Assembly (NCBI GenBank): GCA_963747105.1
Contig: CAVVEC010000016.1
Coordinates: 930,001-994,000, forward strand
Reading direction: 5' to 3'
Source of the DNA: CAVVEC01 sp963747105
GTDB taxonomy: Bacteria; Acidobacteriota; Terriglobia; Terriglobales; Acidobacteriaceae
DNA: 64,000 bases
Part shown: positions 26,071 through 35,438 of the stretch, piece by piece
Numbering within the stretch: the stretch's first letter is position 1
Layout: each line of letters begins with the position of its first letter
Position numbers and translations under genes: made by a program
The notes under the pieces: model-generated
The model's database searches: none
What the model was told of the DNA's origin: nothing
Seen by the model: only the letters and a program-made list of their open reading frames with translations

Positions 26071-27396
26071 ATGAACGCCGCCAGCGGTGGGCGGGGAAAC
26101 GTAGCGTCCGCAGTGACTAAGGCGGGCCTGGTCTCGCTGGTGTTCGTGATGTATTCCTACACCACTGCGGGACCCTTCGGGCTGGAAGACCAGGTGACGA
26201 CCTCAGGCCCAGGTATGACGCTGATCTACCATCTGGTTCTGCCGTTCTTCTGGTGTATTCCGATTTCGCTCGTGGCCGCCGAACTGACCGCGGCCATGCC
26301 CGTGGAAGGCGGATTTTATCGTTGGACCCGCGCGGCCTTCGGAGATTTCTGGGGATTTCTCGCTGGCTGGTGGAACTGGTGCGCATCTTTCTTGCTGGGC
26401 GCTACGTACGCGGTCTTGTTCACCGACTACATCAGCTTCCTGTTTCCGCAAATCACAGGATGGAAGCACTACCTGGTTGCAGTCTCGTTCGTCGCGGTGA
26501 TTGCGTACGTCAATGTGCGCGGCATCAAAATGGTCGGAAGGGTCGCGACCGTGCTGGAGACCCTGGTTCTTTTCCCGGTTGCTGCCATGTGCGTCATGAG
26601 CGTGAGGCTCTGGCATCACAATCCGTTCGTTCCCTTGCTGCCGCCGCATAAGCCCGTCTTCCAGGTTTTCGGGGTGGGGCTCGCGCTGGGGTTGTGGTTG
26701 TACTCAGGTTACGAGCAGCTTTCCACCGTCGCGGAGGAGGTGGAGGAGCCACAGAAAAATTATCCGCGCGCGCTGGCTTGGGTGGTGCCGTTTTCCATTG
26801 CGACCTATTTTGTGCCAACCGCGTGCGCATTGGCGGCGCTGGGGAACTGGCAGGAATGGCACACGCATTACTTCTCCGATGCCGCTCAGTTGATTGGCGG
26901 GCCTGGGCTGGGTTTCGCCATGACCATGGCCGCGGCGATCACCAATCTTTCCATTCTGAACAGCACGGTGCTCACCTCGACGCGCATGCCTTTTGCCATG
27001 GCCGAAGATGGATATATGTCGCCGGTTCTGACCAGGCGGCATCCCAGGTTCGGCACCCCCTGGCTGGCGATTCTAATCTCGGCAGCGATCTATTGCCTGC
27101 TGGCTTGGAACAGTCTTACCCAGCTCATTTCTGTCTACATCTGGCTGAGGATTGCAACCTCTGTCCTGACCGTTCTGTCCGCGTGGCAACTGCGCCGCAA
27201 GCGACCGGACCTGGAGCGTGCCTTCCGAATTCCGTGGGGAGATAAGGGACTGGCTTACGCAGTCGTTGCTCCGCTAGTGATGAGCGGAGTTGCGCTACTG
27301 GCCAGCGACCAGTTTGCCCTGAAGTGGGGGCCGGTTGCGCTCCTGCTTGGCCCCGTCGCTTACTTCTTTTTCAGACGCCGAGCAGAAGGCTTATAA
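26071..27396 (+). CDS. APC-family amino-acid permease
   Basis: The 441-residue inner-membrane transporter has about 12 helices. The N-terminal APC region (SYTTAGPFGLEDQVTTSGPG) contains the substrate-binding unwound helix 1. AAELTAAMPVEGGFYRWTRAAFG and the YSGYEQLSTVAEEVEEPQKNYPRAL motif are typical of the amino acid-polyamine-organocation family. Start 26071 follows a GGAGGGGCGGAGA site; an in-frame ATG at 26035 is an alternative. It converges with the FAD oxidoreductase gene (24 bases between), whose substrate could be an imported amine or amino acid (inference). Confidence 0.85.
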   Translation: MNAASGGRGNVASAVTKAGLVSLVFVMYSYTTAGPFGLEDQVTTSGPGMTLIYHLVLPFFWCIPISLVAAELTAAMPVEGGFYRWTRAAFGDFWGFLAGWWNWCASFLLGATYAVLFTDYISFLFPQITGWKHYLVAVSFVAVIAYVNVRGIKMVGRVATVLETLVLFPVAAMCVMSVRLWHHNPFVPLLPPHKPVFQVFGVGLALGLWLYSGYEQLSTVAEEVEEPQKNYPRALAWVVPFSIATYFVPTACALAALGNWQEWHTHYFSDAAQLIGGPGLGFAMTMAAAITNLSILNSTVLTSTRMPFAMAEDGYMSPVLTRRHPRFGTPWLAILISAAIYCLLAWNSLTQLISVYIWLRIATSVLTVLSAWQLRRKRPDLERAFRIPWGDKGLAYAVVAPLVMSGVALLASDQFALKWGPVALLLGPVAYFFFRRRAEGL

Positions 27397-27420
27397 AAAG
27401 GCTCACAAAGAGGACGGTCG

Positions 27421-28716
27421 TCAGCTGATCCAATCGAGCACCTTGTAGTAGGCGCCGGCGAAGGGCAGGAACCACGGCTTTCCGTTGTACAGGCCAAGCG
27501 GAGCGCCGGGGAAGGGAACATCCGCGTAGGGGTTCTCGTCCGGGCCACCAATAATCTGTTCCGCGATTTTTGTGCCAAGATACGTGGCCATGGCCACGCC
27601 ATGTCCAGCGTATCCCACAGCGTAGTACATGCCATCCACGCGGCCGGCGTGGGGCATGGTGTCAAAGCAGAAATCCAGCGTTCCACCCCAGGCGTATTCC
27701 ACTTTAGCGTCGCGCAATTGTGGGAAGACTCTGATCATCCCGCGTCGCAGGATCTCGGCGCTGCGCCGGATGGTGTTTCCGGTCTCCGGGAAGAACGCGG
27801 CGCGCCCGCCGAACAGCATGCGGTGGTCAGGCGTGAGCCGGTAATAATAGAGGTAGTGCTTGGAGTCGAAAATCATGCGATTGCGCGGGCTCAGTTCATG
27901 GGCCAGTGCTTCCGGCAACTGCTCCGTAGCGATGATGAAGGATCCGATGGGAATTATTTTCTTCTGCAGGGTCGGCGTCGCCTTCGAGGTGTAGCCGCTG
28001 GTGGCGATAAATATTTCGGTCGCGAAGAGACGGCCACGCAAAGTGACAAGCTGGAAACCCAAGTTGCCGTTGTGTGATCTGCGATCGATTTGCTCCACCC
28101 GCGCGCTTTCGTAAATGCAGGTCCCTGCAACCATCGCGGCACGACCGAGTCCGCAGACGTAGCGTGCCGGGTTCAGTCCGGCGCTGACCTCATCGACCAT
28201 GCCGCCATAATAGATGTCAGACCCGATTTCGCTGTGAAGGTCATTTTTTGGAAGGATGCGAAGCTGATGGCTGAACTCCCGGGCGATGACTTCAACCGAA
28301 CGTGCATAGGTGTCGAAGTGCGACTGCTTACAGGCGACTTCGAGGTGACCGCAGCGCGAGAAGTCGCACTCGATCTTCTCCTCGCCAACGATCTGCTCGA
28401 CCAGATCGATTGAAGCCAGGGAAGCGGCATACATGCGCTTGGCAGCCTCCATGCCATAGCGGTCCGCAAGCGTGTCCACGCCCAGTTTCATGCCTGTGAG
28501 GACCATGCCACCATTGCGGCAACTGGCGCCCCATCCGATGGTGTTGGCTTCGAGAACGGCAACCTTGACTCCGCGTTTAGCCAGGGTTCGAGCCGCCGAG
28601 AGTCCCGTGTACCCCGCGCCAACGATGGCCACGTCCACGCGTTCCGGCAAGTCGCCCGGAGTGGGCGTCGGCATTTCGACTGTATGCAGCCAATAGTTCG
28701 ATGGGTTGAAGTTCAT
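27421..28716 (-). CDS. FAD-dependent amine/amino-acid oxidoreductase (DAO family)
   Basis: The 431-residue protein has the N-terminal dinucleotide fold VDVAIVGAGYTGLSAARTLAKRG, the FAD-domain motif GWGASCRNGGMV, an SGYTSKATPTLQKKIIPIGSF stretch, and the C-terminal GYAGHGVAMATYLG motif. It most resembles gamma-glutamylputrescine oxidase-like members of the D-amino-acid-oxidase family. The substrate cannot be read from sequence. It lies downstream of the TonB-dependent receptor on the same strand (98 bases apart) and next to the APC permease. Confidence 0.82.
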   Translation of the reverse strand: MNFNPSNYWLHTVEMPTPTPGDLPERVDVAIVGAGYTGLSAARTLAKRGVKVAVLEANTIGWGASCRNGGMVLTGMKLGVDTLADRYGMEAAKRMYAASLASIDLVEQIVGEEKIECDFSRCGHLEVACKQSHFDTYARSVEVIAREFSHQLRILPKNDLHSEIGSDIYYGGMVDEVSAGLNPARYVCGLGRAAMVAGTCIYESARVEQIDRRSHNGNLGFQLVTLRGRLFATEIFIATSGYTSKATPTLQKKIIPIGSFIIATEQLPEALAHELSPRNRMIFDSKHYLYYYRLTPDHRMLFGGRAAFFPETGNTIRRSAEILRRGMIRVFPQLRDAKVEYAWGGTLDFCFDTMPHAGRVDGMYYAVGYAGHGVAMATYLGTKIAEQIIGGPDENPYADVPFPGAPLGLYNGKPWFLPFAGAYYKVLDWIS

Positions 28717-28813
28717 GAGTGCGAAGTGGCGCAGTTGGTTCGTGTGAACCGGTCGTTCGCTACCGATGCTACCAGCCGGCTCGCGGGCGACGCAAAAACA
28801 GCCGCGGCGAGGG

Positions 28814-31800
28814 TTAAAAGGATAGTCGCAGCGCGAGTTGAATGATCCGGGGATCGTAGGTATTGAGCACTTGGCCGAAGGTGGTTGGGCTGCTGATGTT
28901 CGTATCCGGGTTTTGGAACTGCGTGCTATTGGGGAGGTTGAAAAAATCGGCGCGAGTCTCCAACTGAAAGCGGTCCGTGAGAGGTATGGTTTTCGAAAAT
29001 GCGAGGTCGAGATTGAACCGTCCCGGACCGCGGAAATAATTTCGTGGGAGTGTCCCGTAGGTGCGAACCGCAGGGTTGCTCACCGCCTGACTGTCACTCG
29101 GGAACCCCGCGTTGCTAAAGCTGCTGGGATCAAACCAGTAGTAACCACTTTGGCCACCGATGGTCTGAGGGGTGTGCGGGTCAAGAACATGGATGGGTGC
29201 GATCAGGTTGGTGCGCACCAGGCCTGCGTCTCCTGCGGCTGAAGGGCCGGGACTGGTGAAGTCGAAGGCGCTGGGAAGGTTGGCGAATATGTCTAGGGGA
29301 AAGCCGGTTCGCCAACTCAAAATCGGAAAAACGTGCCAGCCGCGAGTCAAAAGCCTTGGCGCTGAACTCCAAGCTTTCTCAAACGGAAGCTCCCAGCCTC
29401 CGCTAAACACGATCCGCTGACGAATGTCCATATCGGCGGAGGCGCGAAATAGCCCCGGCTGGTAGTAAGGCACAATGTTGTTACGGTTTTGAAATCCGGA
29501 TGCGTTATCAATATTGTGGGCATAGGTATATGCCAGGGTGAAGTAGGATCTCCCGAAGATCCCGTTCCCGGAAAATTGCTTCTGCAGGCTGAGCACCAAG
29601 CCGTTATAGCTGGCCGTGGTTACGTTCTTGAATTCCTCGAGACTGGCAAAGCTGCACTGAAACGGATCGGTAGAATCGCACGTCTGGTTTCCGGCCGTCA
29701 GATTGAGAACGCGGTTGTAGGTCCCGAGCACGAAGGGATTGATATCCGTCAGCGCCGTGAGGCCGTGCGAACTGCTGCCGACGTAACCGGCCTCAAAGAC
29801 CGTGCGCCGGGCTAATTCCCGCTGCAGCGCCAGATGATACTGATAGGTATAAGGTGTTCGGAGGTGGGGATCGACCACAAACACACTGCTGGAAGCCCCA
29901 ACCGGTAAGTAGCCGGCGGCTGCAAAGTCCAGATTCGGGGGCTGCAGCTGCGACGGGAACGGATTCTCCGCTCCCACGGAGGCAAATGGCTGCGGCATGT
30001 AAGTCACTTCGGACGTCGGATTCTGACTCAAGGGCGAAAAGGCAAAACCGGCGCTCGCATAGAAAGGCGGTTGCCCGTTGAACTGTAAATTGTCCTCACC
30101 TTTCAGAATGTCGTAAAAAACGCCAAAAGCCCCGCGCAGGCTCGTCTTTCCGTCCCCGCGCGGATCCCAAGCAAATCCTACCCGCGGCGCCCAATTGTTC
30201 CTGTTCGGAAAGTTAACTCCTCGTGGGGCCCCGGGGTCACCCGGAAAAACCATGCCGACCGGGGCGTGAATAAACACGCTGGATTGTTGGCCCGGAATAA
30301 TCGAGAAGGTTCGTCCCTCCGTGTCCATCTTGGGCGTGCTGTATTCATAGCGAAGGCCCAGACTCAACACCAGGTTGTTGCGCAGCCGCCACTCGTCCTG
30401 TGCAAAGCCATAAGTAAACTTGGTCCTTATATTGGAGGGAGCGGCTGAAGATTGGGTATACTGCAACGGGATCCCAAGCAGGAAGTCCGCGAACGAATTC
30501 TGAGAGCCAATTCCGCCCTGACCGAGAAATTGAAACTGGCCGTCCGTCGTGAATGCAAAAAACGTGTTGTTCTGAAAGGCCGAAAAACCACCGCCGAACT
30601 TGAAGTCGTGTTTTCCCCGAACCCAGTTCAGCGTGTCGGAGTACGTATAAGTGTTCTCCGTAAACCGTTGTGGCCCCAGCGTGTTGAAGCCGATTTCCAA
30701 GCCGGAATCGAACGCGAGGTTGGTAGGGCCGGTGGCAAGGTCCGGGGTGACTCCGATGCCGAGATCGGCCGGCTTGGGCAACTGCGCAGTTGGGTTCAAC
30801 GAGGTGTTATGACTGCGCAAGAAATTCACCCGAAGTTCATTCAGCAAGTTTGACGAGAAAAACCGCGTATAAGAGAAGTTCGCAAAGTAATCCCGAAAAT
30901 CCGAGCTTTCGGGAAAGCCCGGAACGTCTGCCCCGAAACCTGTGGGATTGCTGAGCGGGGTGAGGCCGTCTTGACGGTCCCAGCCAAAAGTGACGGCCAG
31001 TTTGTTTCTGGCATTAATGTCGAAGTCGCATTTCGCGGTCAATTCGTCATAGGCGAGCGTTGAGCGTCCTTGCCAACTCAGCAGACCAGTGGGTGAGGTG
31101 GGAATGAGGCCTGCCCGGATGTAATTCTGAGCGACGCTGTTGATGCGACTGGGATCAATGATGGCCTGCGCGGCCAGGCTTTTGTCAGGCTGAAAGAAAT
31201 CATAAGTCTGCAGAAACGCCTTTACATTCGGATCGGGACTGCCACCATCCGCATGAGAGAAATCCCCGTTCAGTTCGGCTGGCGTGAAGGTCGCAATATT
31301 GTGGACGGAAAGATCCTGGACCTGCCGCTCTCCCTGGTAGCCGACGAAGAAAAAGAAGCGATCTTTGCCGTCGATCAGGTTAGGCATTGAGAGCGGGCCA
31401 CCCAGGGTACCGCCGAACTGATTGCGTTTCAGATCGTCCCGCGGAAGCCCGTTGTTTTTATTGAAGAAACTGTTTGCGTCCAGGTCAGTGTTGCGCAGGA
31501 AGTCAAACAGACTGCCGTGAAACTGGTTGGTGCCTGAGCGGGTGATCATGCTGACGACTCCGCCGGCGTTACGACCGTACTCCGCTGGGTAGCTGCTGGT
31601 CAGAATGCGGAATTCGGCGATGGTGTCAGGGTTAGGGCTGAACACCACCCGGTTGTCGATCAAATCATTGTCGAGTCCGCCATCCAGCAGGTAGTGGACC
31701 GAGTCATCCCGGTTGCCGGCAACGCTGAACGTCCCCGCGCCGCTGGAGTCAGGGTCCGTTTCCGTCACTCCGGGTTGGAGAAGAGCCAGATCGAGGACGT

Positions 31801-32269
31801 TGCGGCCGTTGAGGGGCGCATTTCGAACCACCTCTCCGGTTACAACCTGACCCAGGCTCGGGCTGATGGTCTCGACATCCTGCGATTTCTCGGACACGCG
31901 AACTTCAACCGGAGGAGCCCCGATCTGCAGTTTGATGTTCAGACCCCGCACATCCCCTACGTGGAGAATCACGTCTTTGATTTCCGACACCGCAAAGCCG
32001 TCCTTCTGTGCCGTGACCAGGTAGCTGCCGGGCTGCAGCAAAGGGACGGCGAAATAGCCATTTTCAGTGGTCAAGACCTCGCGCTTCAGCCCCTGGTCCA
32101 AGTTCAGCAAGGTGACCTTGACGCCCGGTACCACCGCGCCATTCGGATCGACAATCGTCCCCAGCAGGGTCGCGCGTTGAGCGTATGCGAACCGCGAGAG
32201 TGCAAGACAGGCGAGAAGGACAAACACTGCTTGCACCGGGATCGAAACTTTCTGTGGCCTGAGGCTCAT
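28814..32269 (-). CDS. TonB-dependent receptor with carboxypeptidase-regulatory-like domain
   Basis: The 1151-residue outer-membrane protein has a signal peptide (to about residue 30), a carboxypeptidase-regulatory-like beta-sandwich (ATLLGTIVDPNGAVVPGVKVTLLN, residues 33-120), a plug domain (APLNGRNVLDLALLQPGVTE) and a long barrel ending in the outer-membrane terminal strand IIQLALRLSF. This Oar-like architecture is abundant in Acidobacteriota and probably takes up large substrates. The ligand is unknown. It lies 130 bases downstream of the anti-sigma gene on the same strand, the classical arrangement for ECF-controlled receptors. Confidence 0.9.
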   Translation of the reverse strand: MSLRPQKVSIPVQAVFVLLACLALSRFAYAQRATLLGTIVDPNGAVVPGVKVTLLNLDQGLKREVLTTENGYFAVPLLQPGSYLVTAQKDGFAVSEIKDVILHVGDVRGLNIKLQIGAPPVEVRVSEKSQDVETISPSLGQVVTGEVVRNAPLNGRNVLDLALLQPGVTETDPDSSGAGTFSVAGNRDDSVHYLLDGGLDNDLIDNRVVFSPNPDTIAEFRILTSSYPAEYGRNAGGVVSMITRSGTNQFHGSLFDFLRNTDLDANSFFNKNNGLPRDDLKRNQFGGTLGGPLSMPNLIDGKDRFFFFVGYQGERQVQDLSVHNIATFTPAELNGDFSHADGGSPDPNVKAFLQTYDFFQPDKSLAAQAIIDPSRINSVAQNYIRAGLIPTSPTGLLSWQGRSTLAYDELTAKCDFDINARNKLAVTFGWDRQDGLTPLSNPTGFGADVPGFPESSDFRDYFANFSYTRFFSSNLLNELRVNFLRSHNTSLNPTAQLPKPADLGIGVTPDLATGPTNLAFDSGLEIGFNTLGPQRFTENTYTYSDTLNWVRGKHDFKFGGGFSAFQNNTFFAFTTDGQFQFLGQGGIGSQNSFADFLLGIPLQYTQSSAAPSNIRTKFTYGFAQDEWRLRNNLVLSLGLRYEYSTPKMDTEGRTFSIIPGQQSSVFIHAPVGMVFPGDPGAPRGVNFPNRNNWAPRVGFAWDPRGDGKTSLRGAFGVFYDILKGEDNLQFNGQPPFYASAGFAFSPLSQNPTSEVTYMPQPFASVGAENPFPSQLQPPNLDFAAAGYLPVGASSSVFVVDPHLRTPYTYQYHLALQRELARRTVFEAGYVGSSSHGLTALTDINPFVLGTYNRVLNLTAGNQTCDSTDPFQCSFASLEEFKNVTTASYNGLVLSLQKQFSGNGIFGRSYFTLAYTYAHNIDNASGFQNRNNIVPYYQPGLFRASADMDIRQRIVFSGGWELPFEKAWSSAPRLLTRGWHVFPILSWRTGFPLDIFANLPSAFDFTSPGPSAAGDAGLVRTNLIAPIHVLDPHTPQTIGGQSGYYWFDPSSFSNAGFPSDSQAVSNPAVRTYGTLPRNYFRGPGRFNLDLAFSKTIPLTDRFQLETRADFFNLPNSTQFQNPDTNISSPTTFGQVLNTYDPRIIQLALRLSF

Positions 32270-32398
32270 GTGCTGTCCGAGAGGACGAAGGACAACGGCG
32301 CGCTACAAACGCAAGAAGCATAACACGGACGCGTATTCCGCTCGTGCTGGCCGACTGGAGCACAGCGAAACGGAACAGCTTCTTGAAGTGTGGCTTGT

Positions 32399-34302
32399 TC
32401 AGGTACCCAGGCGCTTCAGCACCACGATCAGACGGGTCAGGCTGGTTGCCGGTTGCGGCGTTTGCTGGGAGGTGGTGAAGAGCGAGCGGACTAGGTCGTT
32501 CTGTTCCTGCGCCAGGCGCAGTAACGTATCGCTATCCTGCGCATCCGCCACTCGGGCTATGTTCGACGTTACGTCCGGCCCGGCTATCGGAGTGAGCATC
32601 TCGGCTTGGCGGCGAGTGATGGTCGAAATCCAGCGACGGTGATCCTGCCGCATCTGCTCAATCTTTTGCAAAACGGAAGCGGGCAGTCCAGAGGTTCGTT
32701 CGGGTGAGAATTCCCGATCCAGCCGCTTCAAAGCCCAGGCATGCAGGAAGGTTTGCCGGGCTAAAGTCACGATTTCATCGGAGAACACTGCCACTTGCTT
32801 GTCGGTATCTTGCGGAGAAGCCTCGGACTTGAGAAAGTGCCGGTACAACATTTCATGCAACGGCATGCTGGCGCCAGAAAGATCGGCCAGCGTGGTGAGA
32901 GAGGGGCTGCTTGCCGCCGGGAGTCCCTCCGGGGATTGATCGGGCGGCTTGTACAGTTCCGAACCGCTTTTGAGTTCGCGCGGTACGTACACCTCGACGC
33001 GCAGGGGACCAGAAACAGACTTCAGGGCCCGCCGAATCGTATCGCGGCGAGCGGAGTTGTCCACCAGACCCTGGACCAGGAGGGAGCCGTCCGACATGGG
33101 AAAAAGGTTGATCTCTTCCCCCAGGCAAGTGTCCAGCCTGTGCAGGGTCTCGGCCAAGAGGACTTCGCCCTCCGTAGCGTGGGAGTTCGCGTAGGAAAGA
33201 GGAATCGCCCGGCTGATCTGCGGCTCCCGGGCGGCAGTTGCCGAAGTCTTGGGGGAGGTCGTCGGCGTCAACAGCAGAGCCATCTCGGGCGTGCGCAGTT
33301 CAGAGGAAAACGATGTGCGCGTGAAGCGGTATTCACTGCTGCCATTGCGGGTGGTAAAGATGCTGAGTCCCGTCGGAGCGTAGTCCCGCGCATCCACGCG
33401 CAACAGGGTTTCCGCAATGCCCGAGGGATGGCCGGGAGCAAATGGATAGTGCAGCTCGAAGGTCCCATCCTGCCGGCGCGCCGAAGCCTCGCCGCTGCCA
33501 CGCGATTCAACCAGCGGCGAAATTCGGCGACCGAGAGGTCGGGGATCCACTGCTGCGTGGTCAGATATTGCACCAGCGAGGGATCGGCATTGTCGCCGGA
33601 GAACACCACGTGGAGCAGGGGCTGCGCGATCTGTTCCACGTCCTTCACCGCCACATTCTCGATTTCACCGGAGGAAGAATTTGCGTTTACGTATACAACC
33701 GGACTGGCGGAGTCGCGCACCAGAGTAATGGTGCCGAGCGGTTCCGGTATATTCGTACTTCGATCAATGCGATCCACTCGGACCGAAGTCCGGGTTACAT
33801 GGCCAGCCTGGGGAACATGACTGGTTTCGTAACTCGCGGCTCGCAAGAGAACTGTGTCCGCGGAAACGCGGGTATTTAAAACGTCAGTGAACATGACTAC
33901 GAGCAGACATACGGCGACCACCGAGGCCAGCACTGCCTTCCTGTATTGCAGGAGAGCGAAGGTAGAATTGCGAATGCGAGCGCGCCATTCGGCAAAGCGC
34001 TCGTGGAAGGGAACGGTTATCGCTTCGGAAGCACTGGCGTATCGGGCTAAGCGTTGGCGGAATTGCTCGACTCGGGAGTCCGCAAGAACGGACTCGTCCG
34101 GCAACAAGACGGAGCGCGCGTCAAGGAAGGCGTCAACATCGTGCTGGACCTCGCCCATCCGGCTGCGGCAACTCCAGCAACTCTCCAGATGAGCTTTGGC
34201 GGCATTCATTTCCCAGCGCGTCAGTTCTCCGTCCAGATAGGCAACGATTTGTGCATCGCCCAGATGCGGCGGAATCAGGAGGTGCTTGGCCGGCGTATTC
34301 AT
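32399..34302 (-). CDS. Anti-sigma factor with zinc-finger domain and long periplasmic region, one frameshift
   Basis: The N-terminal zinc-finger anti-sigma domain (VAYLDGELTRWEMNAAKAHLESCWSC, with the HxxxCxxC motif) is followed by one membrane helix (AVLASVVAVCLLVVMFTDV). A roughly 430-residue outer part of unknown fold then ends RLIVVLKRLGT. One lost G in the GG run near 33505 splits the frame; the corrected junction reads RRWVESRGSGEASARRQDG. It starts inside the sigma-factor stop by an ATGA overlap at 34299-34302, so the two are translationally coupled. It should hold the sigma factor inactive at the membrane until an outer signal arrives, perhaps from the receptor downstream. Confidence 0.78.
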
Positions 34303-34857
34303 CTCGCACCTCCGAACTTCCTGAGACCGCGGGCCAGGTATACGCTGACCGCCTTTTGGCTGATCCCAAGGACATTCCCGATCTCCACATAACTCAACCC
34401 TTCCGCCCGCAGCATCAGGCATTGCCTTTCACGCTCGTTCAGACCTTTCAGCGAAAGGGCAATACGCTGCCGCCGAATCAAATCGTCTTCCGCTGAGTGG
34501 ACGGGTTCGGTCAGATTGCGTTGCGCGAGCCACTCCGTATTTGTGAAGTCCTGAATGCCCTTTCTGCGCCCGTGATCAATGGCAAGGTTGTGAACGACGC
34601 GATAAAGCCAGCTGCGCAGATTCAGGATTTGGGCATTGCGCTTGAGCTGGTCGAACAACTTGAGGGAATGCACTCTGAACCAGATCCTCGGCCTCACCCG
34701 TGGAGCCGACTATGTGATAAGCGTAGCCGAGCAGAGGAGGGCGCATGGTCGCATACAACTCTACGACCTGATCCTCCAAACGCGTGCTCTTGCGCTGGTT
34801 TTCAGCCTGCTCTGCTCCAAACACCTGGGGCAGATTGAGGATATTCCCTTGCTCCAT
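34299..34857 (-). CDS. ECF RNA polymerase sigma factor, one frameshift
   Basis: Sigma-70 region 2 is seen as LLGYAYHIVGSTGEAEDLVQ and LRSWLYRVVHNLAIDHGRR. Region 4 is seen as LSLKGLNERERQCLMLRAEG and LSYVEIGNVLGISQKAVSVYL. One extra C near 34665 interrupts region 2; the corrected reading is EDLVQSAFLKLFDQLKRN. The repaired length is about 186 residues. It overlaps the anti-sigma gene by four bases and heads a minus-strand set with the TonB-dependent receptor. Confidence 0.82.
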
Positions 34858-34991
34858 CGTTGAACCTTAGCCTGGGTTGTGCCGCCGTGCGTGCTCGGGG
34901 TAACAACGTCATCATTCTATATACACCGAAACCTGCGATTTCAGGCTTCCAGCAAGAAATATATTTTTCCAGTTCCGTTGTTAGTAAATCA

Positions 34992-35269
34992 CTGTTCTCC
35001 TACGTCACTCGCGGAGAACAGAACCGACCTGCCCCCGAGTAAGTAGTTGTTGCGCAGGGCTTTGGCGAATCGAAAACCTGGTGTTAGTAAATCCACGGGC
35101 TTCTGCGTCTTAATAATTACAGTGAGGGAGAGTATGGCCGCCAGTGCTTAACAGCCTGGTGGCCTTTTACTGAAATTGGGCTCTGATACACGGTTATCTC
35201 CTCCGTCTGTTTGCCTCTGTTCTCCCCTTTGAGAGCTTTGGGTGGCTTCTCAAAGGGGAGCTTTTTTTT
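34992..35269 (+). ncRNA. Candidate structured small RNA ending in a strong terminator
   Basis: The roughly 580 bases between the sigma-factor start and the BNR gene contain no credible ORF but have three ordered hairpins. These are CTGTTCTCC/GGAGAACAG (34992-35021), GGCCGCCAG/CTGGTGGCC followed by TTTT (35136-35168), and a 13-bp stem followed by eight T residues (35222-35269). The strongest one terminates plus-strand transcription, yet no plus-strand gene precedes it. The 10-base repeat TTAGTAAATC occurs at about 34981 and 35083. The 5' end is unknown. Alternatives are an attenuator for the BNR gene or a 6S-like RNA. Confidence 0.4.
35222..35269 (+). terminator. Rho-independent terminator
   Basis: Perfect 13-base arms (CTCCCCTTTGAGA at 35222-35234 and its complement at 35248-35260) are followed by C and eight T residues. 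It acts on the plus strand and lies 170 bases before the BNR gene. Confidence 0.8.
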
Positions 35270-35438
35270 CTGAAGTGCGCTTGAATCGTCACCACCCAGA
35301 GCAGCGCCAAGAAGGTTGCCCTGTGTCTCGCGGACCTTTGGTCGGGTAGACTCCAGCGCTGGCCGGAAACCTTTCGCCATCTGCCGACAAACAAGCCTTT
35401 CGCTGTAGTAAGATATTCTTCCTTTTCCTTCCAGGAGG

